This document shows, piece by piece, positions 52,158 through 61,713 of a stretch of 64,000 nt of DNA. The stretch lies in the NCBI RefSeq assembly GCF_036327775.1, contig NZ_CP109598.1, positions 5,406,001 through 5,470,000 on the forward strand, read 5' to 3'. Made by a program: the position numbers and the translations under genes. The notes beneath the pieces were generated by a model. It was not told the origin of the DNA. It was given only the letters and a program-made list of their open reading frames with translations, and ran no database searches. Source of the DNA: Streptomyces sp. NBC_01498. Lineage in GTDB: Bacteria > Actinomycetota > Actinomycetes > Streptomycetales > Streptomycetaceae. The first letter of the stretch is position 1, and every line of letters starts with the position of its first letter.

Positions 52158-53567
52158 TTAGATGTCGTAGTACAGCTCGAACTCGTGCGGGTGCGGGCGG
52201 AGTTGGATCGGGGCGATTTCGTTGGTGCGCTTGTAGTCGATCCAGGTCTCGATCAGGTCCGGCGTGAAGACGCCGCCCGCCTGGAGGTACTCGTTGTCCG
52301 CCTCCAGGGCGTCGAGGACCGCAGGGAGGGAGGTCGGGACCTGGGCCACGCCCGCGTGCTCCTCGGGGGCCAGTTCGTAGAGGTCCTTGTCGATCGGCTC
52401 CGCCGGCTCGATCTTGTTCTTGATGCCGTCGAGGCCCGCGAGGAGCAGGGCCGAGAAGGCGAGGTACGGGTTGGACGACGGGTCCGGGGCGCGGAATTCG
52501 ACGCGCTTGGCCTTCGGGTTGGAGCCCGTGATCGGGATGCGCATCGCGGCCGAGCGGTTGCGCTGGGAGTAGACCAGGTTGACCGGGGCCTCGAAGCCGG
52601 GGACCAGGCGGTGGTACGAGTTGACCGTCGGGTTGGTGAACGCCAGCAGCGACGGCGCGTGGCGCAGGATGCCGCCGATGTAGTAGCGGGCGGTGTCCGA
52701 GAGGCCCGCGTAACCCTGCTCGTCGTAGAAGAGCGGGTCGCCGCCGGCCCACAGGGACTGGTGGACGTGCATGCCGGAGCCGTTGTCGCCGAAGATCGGC
52801 TTGGGCATGAAGGTCGCGGACTTGTTGTTGCGCCAGGCGACGTTCTTCACGATGTACTTGAAGAGCATCAGGTCGTCGGCCGCGGCGAGCAGCGTGTTGA
52901 ACTTGTAGTTGATCTCGGCCTGGCCGGCGGTGCCCACCTCGTGGTGCTGGCGCTCGACCTCGATGCCGACGCGGTCCAGCTCCAGGGAGATCTCGGCGCG
53001 CAGGTCGGCGAAGTGGTCGACCGGCGGGGCGGGGAAGTAGCCGCCCTTGTAGCGGACCTTGTAGCCGCGGTTGTCCTCGGTCGAGCCCGTGTTCCAGGCG
53101 CCGGCCTCGGAGTCGATGTGGTAGAAGCTCTCGTTCGACGTCGTGTTGAAGCGCACGTTGTCGAACACGTAGAACTCGGCCTCGGGGCCGAAGTACGCGG
53201 TGTCCGCGATGCCGGTGGAGGCGAGATACGCCTCCGCCTTCTTGGCGATGTTGCGCGGGTCGCGGCTGTACTGCTCACCCGTGATCGGGTCGTGGATGAA
53301 GAAGTTGATGTTCACCGTCTTGTCGCGGCGGAAGGGGTCGACCCGGGCCGTCGACAGGTCCGCGCGAAGCGCCATGTCCGACTCGTGGATCGCCTGGAAA
53401 CCGCGGATCGACGAGCCGTCGAAAGCCAGCTCGTCCGCCGGGTCGAACGCCTTGGCCGGGATCGTGAAGTGCTGCATCACGCCCGGCAGGTCGCAGAACC
53501 GGACGTCGACGAATTTCACGTCCTCGTCGGCGATGAACTTCTTGGCCTCGTCGGCGTTCTGGAACAT
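52158..53567 (-). CDS. glnA: Glutamine synthetase type I
   Basis: 469 aa, full GSI-beta length; ATG at 53567 follows a GGAGGAGGAG ribosome site. It makes glutamine from glutamate, ammonium and ATP as a dodecamer in the cytoplasm. Landmarks: [17 protein letters not shown] (N-terminal), [11 protein letters not shown] (metal ligands), [18 protein letters not shown] (ATP site), NRSAAMRIP, and the adenylylation segment [10 protein letters not shown] with Tyr397 in the canonical place. In Streptomyces GlnE adenylylates this Tyr and GlnR activates transcription. The four-box GlnR site lies about 100-140 bp upstream of the start. It is followed at its 3' side by the accessory island. Confidence 0.99.
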   Translation of the reverse strand: MFQNADEAKKFIADEDVKFVDVRFCDLPGVMQHFTIPAKAFDPADELAFDGSSIRGFQAIHESDMALRADLSTARVDPFRRDKTVNINFFIHDPITGEQYSRDPRNIAKKAEAYLASTGIADTAYFGPEAEFYVFDNVRFNTTSNESFYHIDSEAGAWNTGSTEDNRGYKVRYKGGYFPAPPVDHFADLRAEISLELDRVGIEVERQHHEVGTAGQAEINYKFNTLLAAADDLMLFKYIVKNVAWRNNKSATFMPKPIFGDNGSGMHVHQSLWAGGDPLFYDEQGYAGLSDTARYYIGGILRHAPSLLAFTNPTVNSYHRLVPGFEAPVNLVYSQRNRSAAMRIPITGSNPKAKRVEFRAPDPSSNPYLAFSALLLAGLDGIKNKIEPAEPIDKDLYELAPEEHAGVAQVPTSLPAVLDALEADNEYLQAGGVFTPDLIETWIDYKRTNEIAPIQLRPHPHEFELYYDI

Positions 53568-53670
53568 CCAGCTCCTCCTCCTCCCGTCCCGGGGAGGGGC
53601 GGGGGTTTGTCGCTACTGGTCGTGCGGCCAGTGCGGTGGCACACGCAGGACCCGACCATAGGTATGCGTG

Positions 53671-53708
53671 ATTTCTCAAGCATGACCCATTTGTTTCGCT
53701 GAAGTTAA
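53671..53708 (-). promoter_or_regulatory. GlnR operator upstream of glnA
   Basis: Read on the minus strand from 53708: a TTAAC box, 6 nt, GAAAC, 6 nt, GTCAT, 6 nt, GAAAT. This fits the established Streptomyces GlnR consensus (gTnAC-n6-GaAAC, twice) with all three spacers exact. It would place GlnR for activation of glnA under nitrogen limitation. The facing gene at 53862 could share the region. Confidence 0.8.
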
Positions 53709-53861
53709 CCGGCCTGGATGTGCGCCGTTCCACGGATCGGCCACGGCGGCCGGAAACCGCTCGGACGGCAGCAGGCGCGTGGGCCGGTGCGTTGTCGGGT
53801 CCGTGGTGATCCGTACCCCCCGGGAGCGGGTGTACGCACCCCCGCGCAGTACCGTGGTCGG

Positions 53862-54326
53862 GTGGACAACAGGCAAGCAATCGGATCGTGGCTCTCCGGA
53901 CCGCGCGCGACGGCCGAGGAGATGGGCGCGGACTTCGGGTACCGGGGCGAGCGGCTCGGGCTGCCTAAGGAAGGGCCCGGTTCCGTCGCCTCCTTCGGTC
54001 GGCGTTTCGGCGCGCTCTTCCTCGACTGGGCGCTGTGCCTGCTGATCGCGTACGGACTGTTCGCACGTGACCCGCAGACCGCGGCCAACTGGGCGCTCGG
54101 TGTGCTGCTGCTCCTGCACGTCGTCACCGTCGGGACGATCGGCTCCACGCCCGGCAAGCGGGTCTTCGGGCTGCGCGTCATCTCCGAGGGCCGTGACCGG
54201 CTCGGCCTCGGGTGGGCAGTGGTCCGCGCCGTGCTGCTCTGCCTCGCCGTACCGGCGCTCATCTGGGACCGCGACGGGCGCGGGCTGCACGACCGGCTCG
54301 CCCGCGCCGTACAGGTCCGGATCTAG
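53862..54326 (+). CDS. RDD-family membrane protein
   Basis: 154 aa from GTG at 53862. The N-terminal 45 residues are polar (WLSGPRATAEEMGADFGYRG), then the RDD domain starts with SVASFGRRFGALFLDWALCL, where the Arg and Asp characteristic of the family occur. Helices: LFLDWALCLLIAYGLFA, WALGVLLLLHVVTVGTIG, and VRAVLLCLAVPALIW; the conserved STPGKRVFGLRV follows helix 2. It is a small transporter-like or channel-like membrane protein of unsettled function, and it sits divergent from glnA as in other Streptomyces. Confidence 0.9.
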   Translation: MDNRQAIGSWLSGPRATAEEMGADFGYRGERLGLPKEGPGSVASFGRRFGALFLDWALCLLIAYGLFARDPQTAANWALGVLLLLHVVTVGTIGSTPGKRVFGLRVISEGRDRLGLGWAVVRAVLLCLAVPALIWDRDGRGLHDRLARAVQVRI

Positions 54327-54337
54327 GGATCCGGCGC

Positions 54338-54385
54338 GACGAGGGATCCGGCGACGACAGCGACGAGGGATCCGGCGACGACAGC
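54338..54385. repeat. Two adjacent identical 24-bp repeats
   Basis: The 24-mer starting GACGAGGGATCCGGCGACG occurs at 54338-54361 and 54362-54385, preceded by a partial copy (GGGATCCGGCG) at 54327. It lies just after the RDD gene stop and before the terminator. Confidence 0.85.
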
Positions 54386-54411
54386 GGGGAAAGACGGAGA
54401 GGAAGCAAAGC

Positions 54412-54440
54412 GGGCGGCGGGAACTCGGTTCCCGCCGCCC
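54412..54440. terminator. Bidirectional hairpin
   Basis: GGGCGGCGGGAAC (54412-54424) pairs perfectly with its complement at 54428-54440 over a 3-nt loop, between convergent genes. Confidence 0.85.
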
Positions 54441-54463
54441 TCCTGGTGTCCGGTGAAGACCGG

Positions 54464-55162
54464 TCAGCGCATCTTTCCGCCGCGCGGCATCCGCATGCCC
54501 TTCGGCATCGGGCCCTTCGGCAGCGGCATGTTGCTCATCAGGTCGCCCATCGCCCGGAGCCGGTCGTTGGCGGCCGTCACCTGCGGGCCGGACAGCACCC
54601 GGGGCAGCTTGAGCATCGTCGTACGGACCTTCTTGAGCGGCACCTGGCCCTCGCCGTCGCCGACGATGATGTCGTGCACCGGTGCGTCGATGACGATGCG
54701 GGCCATCTTCTTCTTCTCGGCCGCCAGCAGCCCCTTCAGCCGGTTCGGGTTGCCCTCGGCCACCAGGACGATGCCGGCCTTGCCGACCGCGCGGTGGATC
54801 ACGTCCTGGCTGCGGTTCATCGCCACCGCGGGAGTGGTGGACCAGCCCCGGCCCACGTTCTCCAGCACGGCCGCCGCAGCTCCCGGCTGGCCCTCCATCT
54901 GCCCGAAGGCAGCGGCCTCGGCACGGCGGCCGAAGACGATCGCCATCGCGAGGAAGGCCAGAATGAAGCCAAGGATGCCCAGGTAGACGGGGTGACCGAC
55001 CAGAAAGCCGATCGCGAGGAGGACACCGAAGGTGACGATTCCCACGCCCGCGAGGACGAGACCGACCCGCTTGTCGACCCGTCGGGTCATCTTGTAGGTA
55101 AGAGCGATCTGTTTCAGTCGCCCAGTTTCCGCCGCAGTGTCTGCGTTTTCCTTCCTCGCCAT
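54464..55162 (-). CDS. DUF4191 integral membrane protein
   Basis: 232 aa; ATG at 55162. Two transmembrane helices (VGLVLAGVGIVTFGVLLAIG and LGILGFILAFLAMAIVFG, about 33-80) form a hairpin near the N-terminus, followed by a cytoplasmic domain (about 85-232) with RGWSTTPAVAMNRSQDVIHR and AGIVLVAEGNPNRLKGLLAA. The C-terminus is basic and Met/Pro-rich (MPKGMRMPRGGKMR). DUF4191 is conserved next to lipA in actinobacteria; its function is not established. Its start is 19 bp from the stop of the upstream small gene, so they may be one operon with lipA. Confidence 0.92.
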   Translation of the reverse strand: MARKENADTAAETGRLKQIALTYKMTRRVDKRVGLVLAGVGIVTFGVLLAIGFLVGHPVYLGILGFILAFLAMAIVFGRRAEAAAFGQMEGQPGAAAAVLENVGRGWSTTPAVAMNRSQDVIHRAVGKAGIVLVAEGNPNRLKGLLAAEKKKMARIVIDAPVHDIIVGDGEGQVPLKKVRTTMLKLPRVLSGPQVTAANDRLRAMGDLMSNMPLPKGPMPKGMRMPRGGKMR

Positions 55163-55181
55163 GAACCGCAGTTTACGTGGC

Positions 55182-55415
55182 TCAGGGAGTGCGGCCCGAC
55201 GCGGCCTCCAGTACGTGCTGCGCCTCGACCCGGTCCTGGGCCCTGCGGCGGTCCTCGAGGACGGCCGTCCAGGCGTTCCTGCGGGCCCGGCGCTGGCCGC
55301 TGCTGAGCAGAAGCGACTCCATGGCGCGCAGGGCGTGGGAGACGGAGGGGAGCGGGGTGGGGCGGGTGGCTGCCGCCATCACCTCGGTGAGCGGTCCTTC
55401 CGGGGCGGCCTGCAT
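55182..55415 (-). CDS. Small conserved Streptomyces protein beside lipA
   Basis: 77 aa; ATG at 55415 after an AGGAGGAAC-type site. It is helical and basic (ALRAMESLLLSSGQRRARRN, AWTAVLEDRRRAQDRVEAQH), with no known domain or membrane segment. I recall a short protein at this position in S. coelicolor. It may be a small cytoplasmic accessory protein. It lies 20 bp ahead of the DUF4191 gene. Confidence 0.8.
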   Translation of the reverse strand: MQAAPEGPLTEVMAAATRPTPLPSVSHALRAMESLLLSSGQRRARRNAWTAVLEDRRRAQDRVEAQHVLEAASGRTP

Positions 55416-55886
55416 GTGGCTGTTCCTCCTGGGAACGAGTACGGGGCGGGTTACGGGTGCGGGTGCGGCGCGAGTGCGGGTGCGGGGTCCGTACGCGTAC
55501 GGGTCGTGGAACCGGCGGGGTGGTTCGGACCCGGGGCCGGGCCGCGAACCGGTGTACGAGGGCGCGTGGTCACCAGGGTCGCTCCCCGGTGTTACCAGTG
55601 GGTGACCAAGCGGTCAAACGGCCGTGAATGCCCGAAGCCGGCCCCCGAACGGCCGCCGCGGCCCGTACACCGCCCCCAACCTGCGGAGCGGCGCGCGGGC
55701 CGCGACGGTGCGGCCGTTACTGTTCGGTAGTCTCTTGTGCTCGGATTCACACGGGGCCGTGCCCGACGGGCGGGCCGATCCGGCCGGGACCGCACCGGCG
55801 GGCGGATGTCGCCCGGCCCGCCACCGACCCGCGGACGGGGCGCCGCCCGACCCGACCCCGACCCCACCGGGCGGGCCCGGACCGCC
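55416..55886. other. 471-bp region between lipA and the small gene
   Basis: No gene is supported. It contains GGGTGCGGGTGCGGC-like low-complexity sequence (about 55455-55490) and a promoter reading left toward the small gene (listed separately). The lipA-proximal half is GC-rich without clear signals. Confidence 0.5.
55589..55617 (-). promoter_or_regulatory. Predicted promoter for the small gene and DUF4191 gene
   Basis: On the minus strand, -35 TTGACC (55617-55612), 17-bp spacer, -10 TAACAC (55594-55589). The direction points to the gene starting at 55415, giving a leader of about 170 nt. Confidence 0.45.
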
Positions 55887-56852
55887 TCACACCGTCTGCT
55901 GGACCGACTCCGCGCTCCGGCGTTCCATCGCCTGCTGGAAGAGGCGCCCGGCCCGGTACGAGGAGCGGACCAGCGGGCCCGACATCACTCCGGAGTAGCC
56001 GATCGCGTCGGCCTCCTCCTTCAGCTCCACGAACTCCTGCGGCTTCACCCAGCGTTCGACGGGGTGGTGGCGCGCGGAGGGGCGCAGGTACTGCGTGATC
56101 GTGATCAGCTCGCAGCCCGCGTCGTGCAGGTCGCGCAACGCGTCGCTGACCTCCTCACGGGTCTCGCCCATGCCGAGGATCAGATTGGACTTGGTGATCA
56201 GACCGGCCTCGCGGGCGCGGGTGATGACGTCGAGGGAGCGGTCGTAACGGAAGCCGGGGCGGATGCGCTTGAAGATCCGCGGCACCGTCTCGACGTTGTG
56301 CGCGAGCACCTGCGGGCGCGCCGAGAAGACCTCGGCCAGCTGGGCGGGCTCGGCGTTGAAGTCGGGGATGAGGAGCTCGACCTTGGTACGGCCCGCCTCC
56401 CGCTCCGCCGTCTGCTCGTGGATCTGGCGCACGGTCTCCGCGTACAGCCAGGCGCCGCCGTCCTCCAGGTCGTCGCGCGCGACGCCGGTGATCGTGGCGT
56501 AGTTCAGGTCCATCGTGACGACGGACTCGCCGACCCGGCGCGGCTCGTCGCGGTCCAGCGCCGCCGGCTTGCCGGTGTCGATCTGGCAGAAGTCACAGCG
56601 CCGGGTGCACTGGTCGCCGCCGATGAGGAAGGTCGCCTCGCGGTCCTCCCAGCACTCGTAGATGTTGGGACAGCCGGCCTCCTGGCACACGGTGTGCAGA
56701 CCCTCGCTCTTCACGAGCTTCTGCATCGCGGTGTACTCGGGCCCCATCTTCGCCCGGGTCTTGATCCACTCGGGCTTGCGCTCGATGGGGGTCTGGCTGT
56801 TCCGGACCTCCAGGCGCAGCATCTTGCGTCCGTCGGGTGCGACAGCGGACAC
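55887..56852 (-). CDS. lipA: Lipoyl synthase
   Basis: 321 aa. The GTG at 56852 is chosen because AGAGAGG lies 8 nt upstream and the resulting start [14 protein letters not shown] is that of Streptomyces LipA; an ATT at 56882 would add a poorly conserved extension. This radical SAM enzyme inserts two sulfurs into protein-bound octanoyl groups. The auxiliary-cluster cysteines are in [12 protein letters not shown] (C56, C61, C67) and the SAM-cluster cysteines in CTRRCDFC (C82, C86, C89). [15 protein letters not shown] (here [16 protein letters not shown]) and [13 protein letters not shown] complete the family. It is transcribed leftward with lipB 256 bp upstream. Confidence 0.97.
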   Translation of the reverse strand: MSAVAPDGRKMLRLEVRNSQTPIERKPEWIKTRAKMGPEYTAMQKLVKSEGLHTVCQEAGCPNIYECWEDREATFLIGGDQCTRRCDFCQIDTGKPAALDRDEPRRVGESVVTMDLNYATITGVARDDLEDGGAWLYAETVRQIHEQTAEREAGRTKVELLIPDFNAEPAQLAEVFSARPQVLAHNVETVPRIFKRIRPGFRYDRSLDVITRAREAGLITKSNLILGMGETREEVSDALRDLHDAGCELITITQYLRPSARHHPVERWVKPQEFVELKEEADAIGYSGVMSGPLVRSSYRAGRLFQQAMERRSAESVQQTV

Positions 56853-57108
56853 GTCCGGCACCTCTCTCTGCTGGCGCGGCATTCGAATCTTCGGTGAAGA
56901 CCAGAGTACGCCCGTTGATTACTTGGTTCTGCGTGGCCATGACGTCCACATGACTCGGGGACGGCACGGCTCAGGGACGACAGCGCTCAGGGACGACGCG
57001 GATGAACAACGCCGGGGCCGGTCACGGGCATTCCCCCGGGGCCCGGGGGCGGGGTCCTTCGTACGAGGTCACCGGGGCCGGGTTGCGGTGTCGGGCCCGG
57101 GGCCCGGT

Positions 57109-57957
57109 TCAGGCCCGTGCCGGCTCGGCCGGGGTCTCCTCCGTCGCGCGCGGCCTCGGTTCCGCCTGCTCCAGCACGTTCCGCAGATGGTGCTCCACCA
57201 CGGGCAGCACCTCGGCGACGGTCACGGCGCGCGCCGGCCCGTTCCCGGGCTCCCGCCCGGCTCCCTGACCCAGTTCGTACGCCAGTGAGGTCACGCCCGC
57301 GTCGCGGATCCCGCACGGCACGATCCGGTCGAACCAGGTGTTGTCCGGGTTCACGTTCAGCGCGAAGCCGTGCATCGTGACGCCCTTCGCGACCCGGATG
57401 CCGATCTGGGCGAGCTTGCGGTCCTCGCGGCGCTGGCCCGCGTTGGACGGCGCGTACTCCGGGCCGCTCAGCCGGGGGTCGAACTCGGCGTCGTTCACCC
57501 GGGGGTCGAAGTCCAGCGACAGGCCGCCCAGGGCTTGGCGCTCCTCCACCGGATCGCCGAGCACCCATACGCCGCTGCGGCCCTCCACGCGCGTGGTGCG
57601 CACACCGAAGTCGGCCGCCGTACGGATGAGCGCCTCCTCAAGACGGCGTACGTGCGCCACCACGTCCACGGGACGCGGCAGCTTCAGGATCGGATAGCCG
57701 ACGAGCTGGCCCGGACCGTGCCAGGTGATCCGGCCGCCCCGGTCGACGTCCACGACGGGCGTCCCGTCCAGGGGCCGCTCGCTGTCCTCGGTACGACGCC
57801 CCGCCGTGTACACCGGCGGATGTTCGAGCAGCAGGCAGGTGTCGGGGACCTCGTCCGCGAAACGGGCCGCGTGGACCTCGCGCTGCTTCTGCCAGGCCGC
57901 CCGGTACTCCACGGCGTCCTCGCCGAAGCCCAGATGGACGAACCGCAGCTCACTCAC
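57109..57957 (-). CDS. lipB: Octanoyl-[acyl-carrier-protein]:protein N-octanoyltransferase
   Basis: 282 aa from GTG at 57957, which has GGGAGG about 8 nt upstream; an upstream start at 58017 would only add a Gly/Pro-rich extension. LipB moves octanoate from ACP to lipoyl domains of 2-oxoacid dehydrogenases and the glycine cleavage system, before LipA. Family landmarks: [27 protein letters not shown] with catalytic K181, THGFALNV-type segment ([11 protein letters not shown]), and the nucleophile C215 in IVPCGIRD. A 30-residue insertion ([19 protein letters not shown], about 150-178) is common in Streptomyces. It heads a lipB-lipA pair. Confidence 0.97.
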   Translation of the reverse strand: MSELRFVHLGFGEDAVEYRAAWQKQREVHAARFADEVPDTCLLLEHPPVYTAGRRTEDSERPLDGTPVVDVDRGGRITWHGPGQLVGYPILKLPRPVDVVAHVRRLEEALIRTAADFGVRTTRVEGRSGVWVLGDPVEERQALGGLSLDFDPRVNDAEFDPRLSGPEYAPSNAGQRREDRKLAQIGIRVAKGVTMHGFALNVNPDNTWFDRIVPCGIRDAGVTSLAYELGQGAGREPGNGPARAVTVAEVLPVVEHHLRNVLEQAEPRPRATEETPAEPARA

Positions 57958-58325
57958 GGCAATGCCTCCCTCGTCTGCGCCCGGGGACCCGGGAGTGCCC
58001 CCGTGACCGCCGGGCACGGTGCGCGTGGCGCGCCCCAGCCACTGTACGACCGCGGCCCCCGGCGGTGTCCGGCAGGCCCGGACCGGCGGCGGAGGGCCCT
58101 CGGGGCGGCCCGGGGCCGGTTCGTGAGCCGGCGGCGGCCGGTCCGCGAACCGTGCCGGAGGCGCTACGGGGCCGGTGTACGCGGCACGTCAGCCACGCCC
58201 GTAATCCTCACACGATCGGATGAATGTGGGACGAACGTGACGGCGCGAGCCGCTCCGACCGCTAAATTCGCGCCGTTCCATGAGGGCTGCTCTCGGGGCC
58301 CGGAAGGCAGGAGACCGTACAGCTG
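57958..58325. other. Divergent promoter region between lipB and the NsdA-like gene
   Basis: 368 bp without a gene. It is GC-rich next to lipB and less so at 58195-58300, where the promoter of the plus-strand regulator is expected. No convincing -35/-10 pair or palindrome is seen. Confidence 0.4.
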
Positions 58326-59975
58326 ATGTCGGAACGACCTCCGCAGCGCATCCCCAACCGCCAGCTCGCCGCGCTCATCGCAGAAGCCGGTTTCTCCCAC
58401 GCGGGTCTCGCCCGCCGGGTGGACCAGCTCGGGCTCGAACACGGCCTGGATCTGCGGTACGACAAAACGTCCGTGACGCGGTGGCTGCGGGGGCAGCAGC
58501 CGCGCGGCACCACGCCCGCGCTGATCGCCGAGGTCTTCACGCGCCGGCTCGGCCGCCGCCTCTCCGCCCAGGACCTGGGGCTGGACGCCTGCGCGCCCGT
58601 GTACGCGGGGCTGGAGTTCGCGGCCTGTCCCGACGAGGCCATCGACATCGTCAGCGGGCTCTGGCGCAAGGACTCCGGGAGTCACGCGGAGCTGCGCAAG
58701 ATCGCGTTCACCCCGGCGGGGCTCGTCGTCCCGAGCCGCGACTGGCTCATCGGCCGTGCGGACGAGCGCGTCGGCCACGACGGTCCGACGCCGCGACCCG
58801 GTTCCGGTTCCGCTGCCGCCCCGGTGCCGGGACAGGCGGGCGGACCCCGGCCCCACGCGCCCAGGGTTCCGGGGGCGGCCTCCCCGCCGCCCCCGGGGAG
58901 ATCGTCCTCCTACAGAGGCGCGGGCGCCCCGGGCACCTCCGTAGGCGGCGCCGCCGGGGCGGGCCGTGTCCCGGAGGCCGCGCGGGTGCCCGTCCAGGGC
59001 CGCGCGAGCGTGCCCCGGCAGGCCGTCCCCGCCGGGGTCCCGCCCGCCCGGGGCACCGACCGCGTACCGGGCCAGCGGGTCGGCGCGGGCGACGTCGCGG
59101 CGCTGAGCTCCGTCGGCGAGCTGTTCCGCACCCTCGACCAGGCGTACGGCGGCGGCCACGCCCGCCAGGCACTGGTCCGGTATCTGGAGCACGAGTGCGA
59201 GCCCATGCTCCGGGGCGTCTACGGGGAGGTCACCGGGCGCAAGCTGTTCGGCGCCGCGGCCGACCTCACCCGGCTGGCCGGCTGGACCTCGTACGACATC
59301 GCCGCGCACGGACTCGCCCAGCGCTACTTCGTGCAGGCCCTGCGGCTGTCCCAGGCGGCGGGCGACCGCGCGCACGGCTCCTTCGTGCTGATCACCATGA
59401 GCCGTCAGGCCGTCTACCTGGGCCACGGCCGGGAGGCCGTCCAGCTGGCCCGGGTCGCCCAGCAGGGCGTCGGCTCGTCCGCCCCGCCGGTGGTGCAGGC
59501 GCTGCTGCACGCCGTCGAGGCGCGCGGGCACGCCGTGCTCGGCGAGGCGCGGGCCTGCACCACCTCCCTCGCGCGGGCCGAGCACGCCCTGGAGGCGGCC
59601 CGGCCGGGCGACGACGTGCCGCACTGGGCGCGCACCTTCGACGAAGGGCAGCTTGCCGACGAGTTCGGGCACAGCTACCGGGACCTCCAGCAGTACCGCG
59701 CCGCCGTCCAGCACACCGAGCGCTCGCTGCGGCTGCGGCCCGCCGCCTTCGCGCGCAGCCGCCTCTTCTGCCGGGTGGTGCTCGCCTCCTCCCGCCTGGG
59801 ACTCGGCGAACTGGAACAGGCGTGCGCCCTGGGGGCGGAGGCGGCGCAGCAGGCCACGGAGATCCGTTCGGCGCGCGCGGTGGACTACGTACGGGACTTC
59901 GAGCGGCGGCTGGAGCCGTACCGGGAGTCGGCGGCGGCCCGCGCCTACCGCGACCGGGTCGCGGCGATCGGCTGA
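58326..59975 (+). CDS. NsdA-like Streptomyces regulator (XRE-like HTH + TPR-like region)
   Basis: 549 aa; ATG at 58326, AGGAGA about 12 nt upstream. The N-terminal block is strikingly conserved in Streptomyces NsdA-type proteins: NRQLAALIAEAGFSHAGLAR, RVDQLGLEHGLDLRYDKTSV, TRWLRGQQPRGTTPALIAEV and KDSGSHAELRKIAFTPAGLV. A disordered Gly/Pro/Ala-rich linker covers about 145-245. The C-terminal half (about 255-545) is TPR-like helical (LSQAAGDRAHGSFVLITMSR, YRDLQQYRAAVQHTERSLRL). NsdA is known to restrain sporulation and antibiotic production in S. coelicolor; whether this is NsdA or a paralogue cannot be told. It likely binds DNA or a protein partner. Confidence 0.85.
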   Translation: MSERPPQRIPNRQLAALIAEAGFSHAGLARRVDQLGLEHGLDLRYDKTSVTRWLRGQQPRGTTPALIAEVFTRRLGRRLSAQDLGLDACAPVYAGLEFAACPDEAIDIVSGLWRKDSGSHAELRKIAFTPAGLVVPSRDWLIGRADERVGHDGPTPRPGSGSAAAPVPGQAGGPRPHAPRVPGAASPPPPGRSSSYRGAGAPGTSVGGAAGAGRVPEAARVPVQGRASVPRQAVPAGVPPARGTDRVPGQRVGAGDVAALSSVGELFRTLDQAYGGGHARQALVRYLEHECEPMLRGVYGEVTGRKLFGAAADLTRLAGWTSYDIAAHGLAQRYFVQALRLSQAAGDRAHGSFVLITMSRQAVYLGHGREAVQLARVAQQGVGSSAPPVVQALLHAVEARGHAVLGEARACTTSLARAEHALEAARPGDDVPHWARTFDEGQLADEFGHSYRDLQQYRAAVQHTERSLRLRPAAFARSRLFCRVVLASSRLGLGELEQACALGAEAAQQATEIRSARAVDYVRDFERRLEPYRESAAARAYRDRVAAIG

Positions 59976-60077
59976 GCGGCCCCGGGCATGAGCGGCCTCC
60001 GGGCCCCCGTCTCCCGGTGCGGGCCCCTTCGCCTCCGTGCCTCCCGGCGTTGCCCCTGGACCGCCCTCCCGCCGTTC

Positions 60078-61463
60078 TCAGGCCGCCGTGGGCAGCTGGA
60101 GCGTCCCGTGGTCGGGCCGTACGCCCAGGTCGTCCAGGATCGCGTACGCGGCCCTGCGGCCCGACGAGAGCGCTCCCTGGACGGTGCTGGTGTCCCGGTG
60201 GTCCCCGCACACGTACAGCCCCGACAACAGCCGCACCTGACGGCGCAGATCGTGCGGGGCGGGCATGGCGGGGACCGCCTCCGCGTCGTGCTGGACGGCC
60301 AGCAGTTCCCAGTCGGCGGTCGACGTGCCGTACAGCGTCTCCAGATGCGCGCGGACCGCGCGGTCCAGTTCCGCCTCGGGGGGCGGCGTACGGAGCCCGA
60401 GCACCGTCGAGGAGATCAGCGGCCGGCCCGCCGGCGCGCGCGTCGGGTCCACGGCGCTCATCACCATCGTGTGCGCGACGGGGCCGCCGCGCCGGTCGCC
60501 GTCCAGAAGAAGCGCGGGCTCCGTCAGCGGCGCCGTGGGCGCCGTGTGGTGAAGCACCGTCACGGGGTGGAAGTCCGGCACCCGCAGCCCCGGCAGCAGT
60601 TCGGCGGCGGCGCGGGCACCGGTCGCCACGAGCAGCGAACGGCAGCTGATCTCGCCGTGCTCCTTCGTACCGACGGAGCTGATCGACGCGTCCGTCACGC
60701 ACACGCCCGTGCGCACCGTGCCCGGCGGAAGGGTGGCCGCCAGCAGCTCGGGCAGGGCGGTGGCGCCGCCCTCGGGGACGCACAGCCGCCCCCGGGCGAA
60801 GCTGCGCAGGGCGAGATCGGCGCAGCGGCTGGACGTGGTGAGGTCGGGGTCGCAGAGCAGCGCGGACAGCAGCGGGCGTACGAAGCCGTCGACCGTACGC
60901 GGGGGCAGTCCGCGCGCGGAAAGGGCGGCGAGGGCGGGGCGTTCGGGGCGGGCCAGCAGCCGGTTCACCGGGGTGGTCGCGAGCCGGCCGAAGGCCGCGT
61001 GGAGGCGGGCCTGGTCGAGTGCGTTGCCCAGCGGGGGGCGGGCGGTGGGGCGGGTGGCCCTGGCGCCGGGGGCGCGGGTCCGGGTGGTCCGGGTGCGTGG
61101 GGCGCTTGCCAGGGCGCGTGCGGCGGTGAGTGCGCCCCGCGCGCTCCCCGTGGCGACGGTGACGCCCGCCCGGTGGTGCCGGCCCTCGCTGTGGACCAGC
61201 ACGCCCGGTGAGAACGTCCGCAGCGCGGCGTCGCTGAGGGCGGGGGTGCGCAGCAGTTCCGGGTACGAGGTGTTGAGCAACTGGCCGATGCGGTCGAGGC
61301 GGAAACCGTCGAGGTGTTCGGTGGCCATCCTGCCGCCGATGTAAGGGGCGCTTTCCAGGACGGTGACTGTTACACCGGCCCGGGTCAGCTGGTGGGCCGC
61401 CGACAGGCCGGCGATTCCGGCGCCGATGATGACGACGTCCGCGTGAGGTTCAGTAGTGAGCAC
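60078..61463 (-). CDS. FAD-dependent amine-oxidase/phytoene-desaturase-like protein
   Basis: 461 aa from GTG at 61463, with GGGAGAGG close upstream; the longer frame beyond is not protein-like. The FAD-binding start is DVVIIGAGIAGLSAAHQLTR (GxGxxG near residues 14-19), ending with an acidic residue at VTVLESAPYIGGRMAT. The C-terminal FAD motif is GLYVCGDHRDTSTVQGALSS followed by GRRAAYAIL. The middle, substrate-side portion contains a variable Arg/Pro-rich segment (about 125-150). It would oxidise an amine or a polyene; the substrate is not predictable. It is convergent with the NsdA-like gene. Confidence 0.88.
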   Translation of the reverse strand: MLTTEPHADVVIIGAGIAGLSAAHQLTRAGVTVTVLESAPYIGGRMATEHLDGFRLDRIGQLLNTSYPELLRTPALSDAALRTFSPGVLVHSEGRHHRAGVTVATGSARGALTAARALASAPRTRTTRTRAPGARATRPTARPPLGNALDQARLHAAFGRLATTPVNRLLARPERPALAALSARGLPPRTVDGFVRPLLSALLCDPDLTTSSRCADLALRSFARGRLCVPEGGATALPELLAATLPPGTVRTGVCVTDASISSVGTKEHGEISCRSLLVATGARAAAELLPGLRVPDFHPVTVLHHTAPTAPLTEPALLLDGDRRGGPVAHTMVMSAVDPTRAPAGRPLISSTVLGLRTPPPEAELDRAVRAHLETLYGTSTADWELLAVQHDAEAVPAMPAPHDLRRQVRLLSGLYVCGDHRDTSTVQGALSSGRRAAYAILDDLGVRPDHGTLQLPTAA

Positions 61464-61713
61464 GTGCCTCTCCCCGAGGTCGGCGCGGCTGTCCGGTCCG
61501 GGGCCGGTACCCCGCCCCACTCGGGAAACACCCGAGTGCGGATCGAGAGTAGGAAGAGAACCGGCCGTTCGCACTCGCGCAGTGGCGGGGTCATCGGGGC
61601 GTGCGGGGCGCACGCGAGTCCCGGTCCGGCGGCCCGACGCCACGGCCCCGTGAGGGGTGTGACCCCGCCCTCGGTACGGAGGGCCCGCCCGCCCCCGCGT
61701 TCCGCCACCCACG

